Shown here: positions 32,054 through 37,667 of the stretch, piece by piece
Position numbering within the stretch: the stretch's first letter is position 1
Layout: every line of letters starts with the position of its first letter
Source of the DNA: a virus
Virus record (IMG/VR): IMGVR_UViG_3300036832_001500
Location: 1-37,667 of that record
Direction: 5' to 3' (one strand)
DNA length: 37,667 bases
Notes under the pieces: generated by a model
What the model was told of the DNA's origin: nothing
Databases searched by the model: none
What the model saw: only the letters and a program-made list of their open reading frames with translations
Made by a program: the position numbers and the translations under genes

Positions 32054-32151
32054 TGCAACGCTGTACGTGCGGACGCTTCGCACGCTGGGACGCGTACTAC
32101 GGGCGCTGGTGGTGCGACCGCTGCGAGCGCACGGTGATCGTCAAGAAGTAG
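32053..32151 (+). CDS. tiny zinc-ribbon protein
   Basis: A 32-residue protein, MQRCTCGRFARWDAYYGRWW at its start, with CTC and CDRC. This is a minimal Cys4 ribbon with aromatic residues between the knuckles. It is coupled to the preceding plus-strand zinc gene by TGATG. It ends 18 bases before the convergent small minus-strand gene. Such rubredoxin-like knuckles occur in small phage proteins. The pair probably works together. Confidence 0.55.
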   Translation: MQRCTCGRFARWDAYYGRWWCDRCERTVIVKK

Positions 32152-32169
32152 GCGACGGTGCTGGCGTGG

Positions 32170-32334
32170 CTACGAGAGCTGCGCCAGCATTTCGCCGTCC
32201 GGGACCCAATGCTCTGTCAACGTCGCGACCACTGCGGCGTCGATCAGCTCGTCACGAGAGAGACCGGTCGACTCCTCGAGCTTCTCCATCGCCGTTGGTT
32301 CCTTCTTCTTGCTGTCCGTCTTGCTCTCCGTCAT
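32170..32334 (-). CDS. small acidic-helical protein
   Basis: A 54-residue protein. The first 18 residues are Lys/Glu-rich. The rest is helical, with ESTGLSRDELIDAAVVATLTEHW in the second half. ATG at 32334 follows AAGGAG. It lies just downstream of the large terminase, where small packaging or head-related proteins can sit, but it is too small for a typical small terminase. Function unknown. Confidence 0.6.
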   Translation of the reverse strand: MTESKTDSKKKEPTAMEKLEESTGLSRDELIDAAVVATLTEHWVPDGEMLAQLS

Positions 32335-32347
32335 TGCTGTTCTCCTT

Positions 32348-33988
32348 TCACGCCCGTTGCCACGGGTATGCGGATTGCGGCGTTCGCCTGACGCGGCGTG
32401 CGCGGCGAAGTTCTCTGCCAGGGTGATGTCCCCGTTGGCGGTAAAGCTCAAGCGCGATTCCGAGACTCATTACGCGGTCGTCGTTGCATCCCTCTTGTGC
32501 GCGCGGGGACGGTGTGGTCGTTCGATAGACGAAGGTCTGCAGCTCGGAGAGGAGCTCGGAGTCGAGCGAGGGGAAGAGCCGCTCGCGCAACGCCTCCTCG
32601 AGCCCCTCGATCACGGTCGGTCGTGTCTTCAGGTTCATCGGGAAACCGAACGGCTTCGCTTCCGGCTGGTCGCCGCGGTCTAGCTGGCGGTGTCTATAGA
32701 GACGCGGGTAGGCGGGCCGACCTTCTCTGCCATCACGTAGTGCCAGAACGATCGGCTCGCCGTAGCCTCCGCCCATTTCAACCGCAAGCCATGCCGTGTT
32801 GAAAAATCGCGCAAGGTAATGAAGCTGGAAGGCGTAGAGATCGGCGTCGATCTTGCCGTGGAAATGGGCGCAAATGCCCATGTCTCCGAGGTCGATGACG
32901 TGAGCTGACGAATAGTCGGCGCCGCGCCCTGTAGCGACATCCGCAGCAAGCGCGTACTGATGATTTTCTTCGGGCTCGCGGAAGACACGAATCCATCCTT
33001 GTTCGCTCTTGACGATGCGTGCGTGATCGAAGCTCGCCTTGTCGAAGCGCATCCGGTAGAGCGGTTCGGCGAGCGCGTTCTGCGAGTACCAGACGAGCGA
33101 GTCCATGTCGAAGTACGGCGTGCCGGTGAGGATGAACGCCTCGAGCTCCGTCTTCGGGAACTGCTCGGCGCGGTCGGTCGCCGGCATCCCCATCGCGATC
33201 CGCGCGTACCACTCTTCGTCGCGGTCGGGATGCAAGTCCCAGCGCAGGAAGTGCTGGGCGATGTCGTACTGCTCGGCGTTGACCCAAAGATGGTGGAAGA
33301 AGTTGCCTTCGCCGGTGAGCGCATTCGAGACGCCGTTGCCGGTCGAGATGGCGAGAATCTTGCCGCCGTGCGACATCGTCGGCAGAACCGCCTTCCACGA
33401 CTCGCGCGCGTACTCGTGCCGCGCGTACTCGTCGAGGATGACGAGCGCCGCCGTCTCGCCGTGGCCGGCTTTCTTCGTCGACGGCAGACCGATCACGGAG
33501 GAGATCCGTCCATCGGGATGCTTGAGCTCGATGTGCAGGTTCGGGCGAGTGCCGCGCGAGGGCTTGAGAATCTCGACGCCCATGCGCAGGTGCGGCGGCA
33601 AAGACTCGAGCATGTCCCACAACCGATTGACAACCTTCGATGCTTCTTCTTCGTTGATCGAGATGACGAGCACGCGCGAGCCCGGCTTGAAGAGCACCGT
33701 CCAGAGCCCGAGCCCGGCGGCGAGCCAGGTGATCCCAAGCTGCCGCGCCTTGAGGACGATCGACTTCTCGCTCGACATCCAGTGATCGAGCACGGCGCGC
33801 TGCCAGTACCACCCAGCGGTCTCGTCGAGAAGGTGGAACTGGAAGGTCTCGCCCGTGGTCGCGTCGATGCACTTGACGCGCTCGAGCAAGTAGGCGGGAT
33901 CGGCGCGGCACGCCTCCTGCTCTGCCTGCTCGAAGATGTTGACGACGAGCGCGGCGGCGGTCGCCTCCTCGAGCACGATCTCGGACAA
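32348..33988 (-). CDS. terL: terminase large subunit
   Basis: A 546-residue packaging motor. Residues about 77-90 hold a diverged Walker A (LKARQLGITW). Walker B with the catalytic Glu is VILDE (about 183-187), and ILAISTGNG (about 211-219) is the coupling motif. The C-terminal RNase H-like nuclease has ALAADVATGRGADYS (D near 350), LAVEMGGG and NDDRV (near 502). It translocates DNA into the prohead and cuts it. The TTG at 33988 is chosen because GAGGAG lies 6 bases upstream; a TTG at 34024 would add 12 residues. No obvious terS is found beside it. Confidence 0.9.
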   Translation of the reverse strand: MSEIVLEEATAAALVVNIFEQAEQEACRADPAYLLERVKCIDATTGETFQFHLLDETAGWYWQRAVLDHWMSSEKSIVLKARQLGITWLAAGLGLWTVLFKPGSRVLVISINEEEASKVVNRLWDMLESLPPHLRMGVEILKPSRGTRPNLHIELKHPDGRISSVIGLPSTKKAGHGETAALVILDEYARHEYARESWKAVLPTMSHGGKILAISTGNGVSNALTGEGNFFHHLWVNAEQYDIAQHFLRWDLHPDRDEEWYARIAMGMPATDRAEQFPKTELEAFILTGTPYFDMDSLVWYSQNALAEPLYRMRFDKASFDHARIVKSEQGWIRVFREPEENHQYALAADVATGRGADYSSAHVIDLGDMGICAHFHGKIDADLYAFQLHYLARFFNTAWLAVEMGGGYGEPIVLALRDGREGRPAYPRLYRHRQLDRGDQPEAKPFGFPMNLKTRPTVIEGLEEALRERLFPSLDSELLSELQTFVYRTTTPSPRAQEGCNDDRVMSLGIALELYRQRGHHPGRELRRARRVRRTPQSAYPWQRA

Positions 33989-34050
33989 GGGCGACTCCTC
34001 GCTGGTGCGCACCAAAGTCCGCAAGCAGCGCGATAGAGTCGCCTGCCAAA

Positions 34051-34275
34051 GTGGACAACGGAGAGCTTGGTCGGAAGCTGGAAGAGATTCGTGTGGCGCG
34101 GAAGCTCACGCAGCGCTCACTCGCGTCTCGCACGCCCGGGGTCACTGCGCAAGGGATTTCGTTGATCGAGAACGGGGAGCGCTACCCGACGTTGGTCACG
34201 CTCGAGGCATTGGCAAAGAGCTTGAAGTGCCGCTTCACCATCGACCCGGACGGGGTCCGGTGTCAGACGCTCTAG
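34051..34275 (+). CDS. XRE-family regulator
   Basis: A 74-residue Cro/C1-type protein. LGRKLEEIRVARKLTQRSLASRTP, then GISLIENGERYPTLVTLEALAKSL, is a textbook XRE HTH, and the remainder (KCRFTIDPDG) is a short beta tail. GTG at 34051 has no good ribosome site; the gene lies divergent from the terminase with about 60 bases between. CCAAAGT occurs twice (34012-34018 and 34046-34052), a possible operator. It could regulate the late operon. Confidence 0.85.
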   Translation: MDNGELGRKLEEIRVARKLTQRSLASRTPGVTAQGISLIENGERYPTLVTLEALAKSLKCRFTIDPDGVRCQTL

Positions 34276-34487
34276 GCGGCTGCACCTTGTGCGGGATGCA
34301 GCTCAACGATCGCTACCGGACATTCGCCGAAGGGCCGTTCTGCGATGACAGTGCGGGTTGCCGGCGACGAGCACTGCACATCAAGCGCGAGCTCGAGAGC
34401 ACAGTGATAGAGCTTCATGGTCGGCTCGAGACGTTCGAGAAATTTGAAGACCCGACCACCGAGCCCGACGAGCCGGCGCACAGGTAA
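34260..34487 (+). CDS. small zinc-ribbon protein with helical tail
   Basis: A 75-residue protein. CTLCG (residues 8-12) and, about 18 residues on, CDDSAGC supply a zinc-ribbon-like set; the tail is a charged helix (IKRELESTVIELHGRLETFEKF). GTG at 34260 overlaps the end of the XRE gene by 16 bases, so the two are probably coupled. Function unknown; it resembles other small zinc proteins of this phage. Confidence 0.6.
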   Translation: MSDALGGCTLCGMQLNDRYRTFAEGPFCDDSAGCRRRALHIKRELESTVIELHGRLETFEKFEDPTTEPDEPAHR

Positions 34488-34643
34488 CTACGTGAGACGT
34501 GCGACCGCGAGCGCGGCGATCAAGCCGAGTGTCAGGTGCGACGGTGATCCGTGCCCGCCGACGATCAAGAGGATGATGCAGATCACGAGCACGACGAGCG
34601 CGATGATCGCGCCGATGCTCCATGTGGGCATGACGACGTTCAT
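34488..34643 (-). CDS. small membrane protein
   Basis: A 51-residue protein with two hydrophobic stretches: GAIIALVVLVICIILLIVGG near residues 10-29 and LTLGLIAALAVARL at the end. ATG at 34643 overlaps the upstream stop (ATGA). It may be a hairpin holin-like or antiholin-like protein, but it lies far from the lysins. Function unknown. Confidence 0.55.
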   Translation of the reverse strand: MNVVMPTWSIGAIIALVVLVICIILLIVGGHGSPSHLTLGLIAALAVARLT

Positions 34644-34882
34644 CGGTTCGCACTCGGGGCCGAAGGGATGGAGGTCGCGTTGTTGCTGAGCCCACTCGCG
34701 TACCCCGCGGGGTTCGGGCCGTTGTTCGTGACGTCGCCGCCCTGGTCGTGCGCGTTCTCGACCGTCTCGGGCGGGCCCCACTGCACCCAGGCCGCGGTCG
34801 CCGACGTATCGGGCCCGAGCTCGTCGCCGTCGCTGCCGGCGCCCGAGTCGAACGTCCCGGCGTTATTGACGCTGTTTGTCAT
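34640..34882 (-). CDS. small Asn/Gly/Ser-rich protein
   Basis: An 80-residue acidic, low-complexity protein with many Asn, Gly, Ser and Pro, probably disordered (TFDSGAGSDGDELGPDTS). It has no hydrophobic core or motif. It is coupled to the membrane protein gene by ATGA and starts just after the next small gene. Function unknown. Confidence 0.5.
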   Translation of the reverse strand: MTNSVNNAGTFDSGAGSDGDELGPDTSATAAWVQWGPPETVENAHDQGGDVTNNGPNPAGYASGLSNNATSIPSAPSANR

Positions 34883-34883
34883 C

Positions 34884-35069
34884 TCACTGAACCTCTTCCG
34901 GCTTCGAGAGGGTCTTCGTGACGTTGCGATTCGGCCTACCCTGCGGCTTGTTCTCCTGCGGGCTCTTCGACTTCGCGTTACCGCTCTCGGGCGGACGCTG
35001 ATGGATCGGGCCCTTCACGCGCGTGTTCTCGAGCGACTGCCGTCCGCCCGGGTATCCAGACTTTGCCAT
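34884..35069 (-). CDS. small basic disordered protein
   Basis: A 61-residue protein rich in Lys, Arg, Pro, Asn and Gln. It contains SLENTRVKGPIHQRPPESG and shows no ordered domain. AAGGAG lies 9 bases before the ATG at 35069, a good ribosome site. It heads the three-gene minus-strand group (34488-35069), which is separated from the terminase by two plus-strand genes. Function unknown. Confidence 0.5.
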   Translation of the reverse strand: MAKSGYPGGRQSLENTRVKGPIHQRPPESGNAKSKSPQENKPQGRPNRNVTKTLSKPEEVQ

Positions 35070-35103
35070 TGTCTACGACTCCTTACGACGATTGGAGGAC
35101 GGT

Positions 35104-35382
35104 TTGGGTGGAACTGCGAACGTGGAATTGGTCTGGGAGGACCCGCCGCCAACGGGCAGGCCGGGCAAGACGGCCGCACAGTTCGGAGAGCTCCTGCTCG
35201 AGCTGAAGAAGAAACCGAACACGTGGGCGAAGATCGCGGTCTGGGCCGGCGAGTCAGGCGCCTACTCGGGGAAAAAGCGCCTCACAGCAAATCCCCCGGT
35301 GCCGGGGACGTTCGAGTACGCGGTCCGCAAGACGCCAGAAGGAGGGTCGATGCTGTACGCCCGCTACGTGGGTCGCGGGTAG
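35104..35382 (+). CDS. small conserved phage protein
   Basis: A 92-residue protein resembling a small family I recall from actinobacteriophages: a WEDPPPTGRPGK N-terminus, a helical AAQFGELLLELKKKPNTWAKIA middle, and an ending in MLYARYVG. The middle looks like a DNA-contact or winged-helix-like element, but this is inferred. TTG at 35104 is chosen for GGAGG five bases upstream; GTG 35122 is the alternative. The frame further left is antisense to the gene at 34884-35069. Confidence 0.65.
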   Translation: MGGTANVELVWEDPPPTGRPGKTAAQFGELLLELKKKPNTWAKIAVWAGESGAYSGKKRLTANPPVPGTFEYAVRKTPEGGSMLYARYVGRG

Positions 35383-35410
35383 AGCTCGAACGACGCGATC
35401 GGGGAGCCGC

Positions 35411-35587
35411 ATGACCGCACGCGAAGGGCGACAGATCGCGCTGCTCTTGAACTTCATCTTCAACGCCGGCGGCTACACGCCGCGGACGTTGCACGACACG
35501 TGCGCCAGCTTGGCATCGAACGAGAAGGTGCCGGGCTGGACTGCGGCACGCGTGCGCGACCACTACTGGCCGAAGGGGATGCAATGA
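35411..35587 (+). CDS. small protein, unknown
   Basis: A 58-residue protein starting MTAREGRQIALLLNFIFNAGG. It is probably helical, ending in ARVRDHYWPKGMQ. It overlaps the next gene by ATGA (35584), so both are in one operon. No clear motif; it could be a small DNA-binding or regulatory protein. Confidence 0.55.
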   Translation: MTAREGRQIALLLNFIFNAGGYTPRTLHDTCASLASNEKVPGWTAARVRDHYWPKGMQ

Positions 35588-35808
35588 CGCTGGGGGAATG
35601 TCTCGCCGAAGGGCGCCGTTACCGCGGGCTCACACAGCCGGCGCTCGCGGAGCTCTTGGGCATCCCGTACAGGAACCGCTCGATCGTCGGGGGCTACGAG
35701 AACGACAAGCGCCACATGCAAATCACGAAGCTGGCGCCGTATGCGCAAGCCTTGAACATCACACTCACGTTGCGCGACGGGGAGTGGTCGTGGCGCCCGA
35801 TCGGGTGA
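35584..35808 (+). CDS. XRE-family regulator (first of a pair)
   Basis: A 74-residue protein with a Cro/C1 HTH: LGECLAEGRRYRGLTQPALAELLG, then SIVGGYENDKRHMQITKLAPYAQALN, followed by a short beta tail (TLTLRDGEW). Its ATG overlaps the upstream stop, and its own TGA is overlapped by the GTG of a second XRE gene. Two adjacent XRE proteins in one transcript could form heterodimers or act on separate operators. Confidence 0.8.
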   Translation: MTLGECLAEGRRYRGLTQPALAELLGIPYRNRSIVGGYENDKRHMQITKLAPYAQALNITLTLRDGEWSWRPIG

Positions 35809-36050
35809 GGTTCGCCGACTGGTTGCGCAAGGAGCGCGAAGGACGCGACCTGACACAGCGCGAGCTCGCGGCGTTGACCGGCGGACCGCCGGACGGCATC
35901 GGCAACTCGACCGTGCACCGCGTTGAGAACGGCGAGCGCAAGCCCGGGCTCTCGACGCTGCGTGGGCTGAGCGTCGCGTTGGGAGTCGAGTTCACCGTCG
36001 ACAAACAGGGCCGCGTTTTCCATGACGGTGTCGAACTGACCTTGGACTGA
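35805..36050 (+). CDS. XRE-family regulator (second of a pair)
   Basis: An 81-residue protein with an XRE HTH: FADWLRKEREGRDLTQRELAALTG, then NSTVHRVENGERKPGLSTLRGLSVAL, and a beta tail (EFTVDKQGRVFHDGVE). Its overall pattern resembles the gene at 34051 (ERKPxLxTLxxL and FTxDxxG), so these two may be duplicates. GTG at 35805 overlaps the preceding stop. Confidence 0.85.
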   Translation: MRFADWLRKEREGRDLTQRELAALTGGPPDGIGNSTVHRVENGERKPGLSTLRGLSVALGVEFTVDKQGRVFHDGVELTLD

Positions 36051-36079
36051 GACGAAACCGTTACGCCACGGAAAAATTG

Positions 36080-36122
36080 CTGACAACAGTCAGTTGACAA
36101 CGCGTTACTGATGCGCGACGAT
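36080..36122 (+). promoter_or_regulatory. promoter with palindromic operator
   Basis: TTGACA at 36094-36099 is a consensus -35. After a 17-base spacer, GACGAT at 36117-36122 is a weak -10. CTGAC-AACA-GTCAG (36080-36093) is a perfect palindrome directly upstream of the -35. The ribosome site GAGAGAAGGGG and the ATG at 36160 follow. This gap (36051-36159) probably starts the next rightward operon and is likely controlled by one of the adjacent XRE proteins. Confidence 0.6.
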
Positions 36123-36159
36123 CCCCGCTTCATCATCGAAGAGAGAAGGGGATGGTCGG

Positions 36160-36381
36160 ATGTCCACTCTCGAGATCGTTCGTCCGCAGGGCGTAGAGAC
36201 CCTGAGCTGGGATGAGACGAACGACGAAGAAGTCTCCGCCGCACGCGCGCGGTTCGAGGCGGAGATGAACATCGGCGGACTGGCATACACGACGCAGTCT
36301 CCTGGTCGTGCCAGGCAGATTCGGGAGTTCGACCCCGAGTCTCAGTCGATGACGATCACGTCGCCCCTGGTCGGAGGCTGA
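36160..36381 (+). CDS. conserved small phage protein
   Basis: A 73-residue protein with a recurrent pattern seen in actinobacterial phages and prophages: TLEIVRPQGVETLSWDE, then GGLAYTT, then RQIREFDPESQSMTITSPLVGG. The IREFDP motif and GG end are characteristic. It is often found with the kind of gene that follows. Function unknown. It is the first gene after the 36080 promoter. Confidence 0.7.
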   Translation: MSTLEIVRPQGVETLSWDETNDEEVSAARARFEAEMNIGGLAYTTQSPGRARQIREFDPESQSMTITSPLVGG

Positions 36382-36386
36382 GTGGC

Positions 36387-36860
36387 GTGAGTAGCCACGC
36401 CGAAGATCATCGGGCCGTCAACGAAGCACAGGCCGTCCGCGTCTTCGGCGAGGTCTGGGCGTTGGTGGGTGGAGCAACCGCAACTCCACCTGCCCGCCCG
36501 GGCCCCTCGCCGACCGAGGAGGCGTTCCGCCGGCATCTCACTCCCGCCCAGACGGAAGAGCTCGAGAACCACTCGCCGATCACCGTTGTCGGCAAGAACT
36601 ACGCCTGGTTCATCACCCGCACGGGACTGCTCTACGGACCGATCATGCCCGAGTCGCCACTGCAACTCCGCGGCCGGTGCATTCACGTGGGCCAAAGGAC
36701 AAATCGGCGGGACTGCAATTGCGACGAATGCCGCAGCATCGAGCCCAGCAAGATGCCCTACTACACCGAGGCAGTGGCGTCTGACGTATGGGCGAGAATG
36801 CTGACCATGAAGCTCGCGCTCGAGGCGGACGACGCCTACATCCACGATCTCGCGGGGTAA
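36387..36860 (+). CDS. conserved phage protein with Cys pairs
   Basis: A 157-residue protein. The N-terminal region is flexible and Pro-rich; then FRRHLTPAQTEELENHSPITVVGKNYAWFI resembles a recurrent FxxxLTPxQ module. Cysteines at CIHV, CNCDEC form a possible zinc site. The end has MLTMKLALEADDAYIHDLA, a recurring motif of this family. Such proteins are paired with the gene type at 36160 in phages. Function unknown. GTG 36387 is used. Confidence 0.65.
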   Translation: MSSHAEDHRAVNEAQAVRVFGEVWALVGGATATPPARPGPSPTEEAFRRHLTPAQTEELENHSPITVVGKNYAWFITRTGLLYGPIMPESPLQLRGRCIHVGQRTNRRDCNCDECRSIEPSKMPYYTEAVASDVWARMLTMKLALEADDAYIHDLAG

Positions 36861-36863
36861 CCC

Positions 36864-37007
36864 GTGCGGGACGGCCTGTACCGCGTCACAACGCGCTACC
36901 TCTGCGCCGGCTTCGTTGTCGAACGGGGGCTCGTCGTTGCGTGCGCGCCGATCTTGCGCAAAAAACTCGCCTACTGGACGACGATCGCGGAGTACGTCGA
37001 CGAATGA
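36864..37007 (+). CDS. tiny conserved phage protein
   Basis: A 47-residue protein with the pattern GLYRVTTRYLCAGFVVERG, then VACAPILRKKLAYWTTIA. It resembles a small family I recall from many actinobacteriophages, where it is unexplained. It is a compact beta fold with two Cys. GTG at 36864 lies three bases after the preceding stop, and its stop overlaps the next ATG (ATGA), so it is in the operon. Confidence 0.7.
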   Translation: MRDGLYRVTTRYLCAGFVVERGLVVACAPILRKKLAYWTTIAEYVDE

Positions 37008-37348
37008 CGGTCGTCGTTGTCTGCGGCTCGCGAAGCTGGAAAGACCCAGACCGCATCCGCCGCAAGCTGCGCGAGCTGCCGCGCGGCTCGACGATCGTGC
37101 ACGGCGGAGCTCGAGGAGCTGACCGAATGGCCGGCGAGATCGCGCGCTCGCTCGGGCTCGAGGAGCGCGTCTTCCTGCCCGACTGGAACAGTCACGGAAA
37201 ACGAGCTGGCTTCATGCGCAACATCGTGATGCTCGAGCTCGTGCCGGACATCGTCTACGCGTTCTGGGATGGCGCATCGACCGGGACAGGACATACGATC
37301 GGTGAAGCACGCCGGCGCGGCATCCCCGTCGACGTCACACTCGCATGA
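37004..37348 (+). CDS. SLOG-fold protein (YspA/DUF2493-like)
   Basis: A 114-residue Rossmann-like protein. VVVVCGSRSWKD at the start, then TIVHGGARGADRMAGEIARSL and GKRAGFMRNIVMLELVPDIVYAFWDG, are the signatures of the DUF2493/YspA branch of the SLOG superfamily. SLOG domains bind nucleotides or related ligands and act as sensors in some conflict systems. The ATG overlaps the upstream stop (ATGA), and its stop is overlapped by a membrane protein gene. The ligand is unknown. Confidence 0.85.
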   Translation: MTVVVVCGSRSWKDPDRIRRKLRELPRGSTIVHGGARGADRMAGEIARSLGLEERVFLPDWNSHGKRAGFMRNIVMLELVPDIVYAFWDGASTGTGHTIGEARRRGIPVDVTLA

Positions 37349-37667
37349 TGAAGAAACTGATGCATCTCGATTGGTCGACGATCGGCGCCGGCGCGCTCGC
37401 GGGCTACTTCTTCGCGCAAGCGTTGGTCGTCGACGAGACCTGGTTCGTCGCGCTCTCGATCTTCGCGATGGCCGCGCAGGTGGCCGTCGTCTCCTTCCGG
37501 TTGACGCGGCGGCTCTATGCGCCCGACCCAGCCTTCAGGGCGAAGGTCGACGCGTACATCCCCTCGAGGATCGTCCTGGAACGCACCGAGGACGGCGTCA
37601 CGGCGCTCGTCACATCCCAAGACGGAACGTTGTCGACCTACCACGTACCGGAAGAGATCAGCGAGCA
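37345..37667 (+). CDS. membrane protein, cut by the window edge
   Basis: At least 107 residues, truncated at 37667. Two likely membrane segments lie near residues 13-28 (IGAGALAGYFFAQALV) and 33-51 (WFVALSIFAMAAQVAVVSF). A soluble C-terminal part with strands follows (RIVLERTEDGVTALVTSQDG). Two start codons (ATGATG) overlap the SLOG gene stop, so the pair is tightly coupled. It could be a membrane effector linked to the SLOG protein or a separate phage protein. Confidence 0.7.
   Translation, partial: MMKKLMHLDWSTIGAGALAGYFFAQALVVDETWFVALSIFAMAAQVAVVSFRLTRRLYAPDPAFRAKVDAYIPSRIVLERTEDGVTALVTSQDGTLSTYHVPEEISE

Overview
The window is most of a high-GC, temperate-type tailed bacteriophage or prophage. 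No bacterial housekeeping gene is present, and genes are packed with 1-30 base overlaps and many GTG and TTG starts. Base composition, codon use and the families of several conserved unknowns suggest an actinobacterial host; the exact host cannot be read from the sequence. The last gene runs off the right edge, so the phage continues beyond the window. Both ends carry rightward early genes, so the two ends may join in a circular genome map.

Layout. (1) 97-4360, plus strand: a tightly coupled early operon with an XRE regulator, an SSB-like protein, a RecB/Cas4-like nuclease, an HNH nuclease, endonuclease VII and a replication-initiator-like HTH protein whose gene holds iteron-like repeats. (2) 4367-5881: a lysogeny module with a tyrosine integrase under an extended -10 promoter overlapped by a perfect inverted repeat, a strong terminator, and an attP-like site. 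The site holds the first 38 nt of a tRNA-Gly(CCC) between two pairs of short direct repeats. (3) 5908-7942, plus strand: an accessory pair made of an HNH nuclease and an apparent HicA-like/ParB-like fusion. (4) 8090-33988, minus strand: the late operon. In transcription order it encodes large terminase, portal, a CHAP lysin, scaffold, major capsid protein, a sugar/glycan cassette (two glycosyltransferases, a cytidylyltransferase, a methyltransferase), tail and fibre proteins, a head-tail adaptor, three large internal-virion-type proteins, and lysis genes. (5) 34051-37667, mainly plus strand: small XRE regulators, zinc-ribbon proteins, conserved phage unknowns, a SLOG-fold protein and a membrane protein cut by the window edge. 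Three small minus-strand genes (34488-35069) sit inside this block.

No tape-measure, tail-tube or sheath gene is seen. A tail-tubular-A-like adaptor and very large internal proteins are present, so the virion is probably podovirus-like (short tail). No DNA polymerase, primase or helicase is seen, so replication probably relies on the host or on genes outside the window.

The points most worth follow-up are the glycan cassette placed directly behind the capsid genes, the attP site built on the 5' rather than the 3' half of a tRNA, the HicA-ParB-like fusion next to attP, the LamG fibre with eleven short tandem repeats, and the small plus-strand gene islands inside the leftward late operon. Assignments rest on motif reading by eye; no database search was run.
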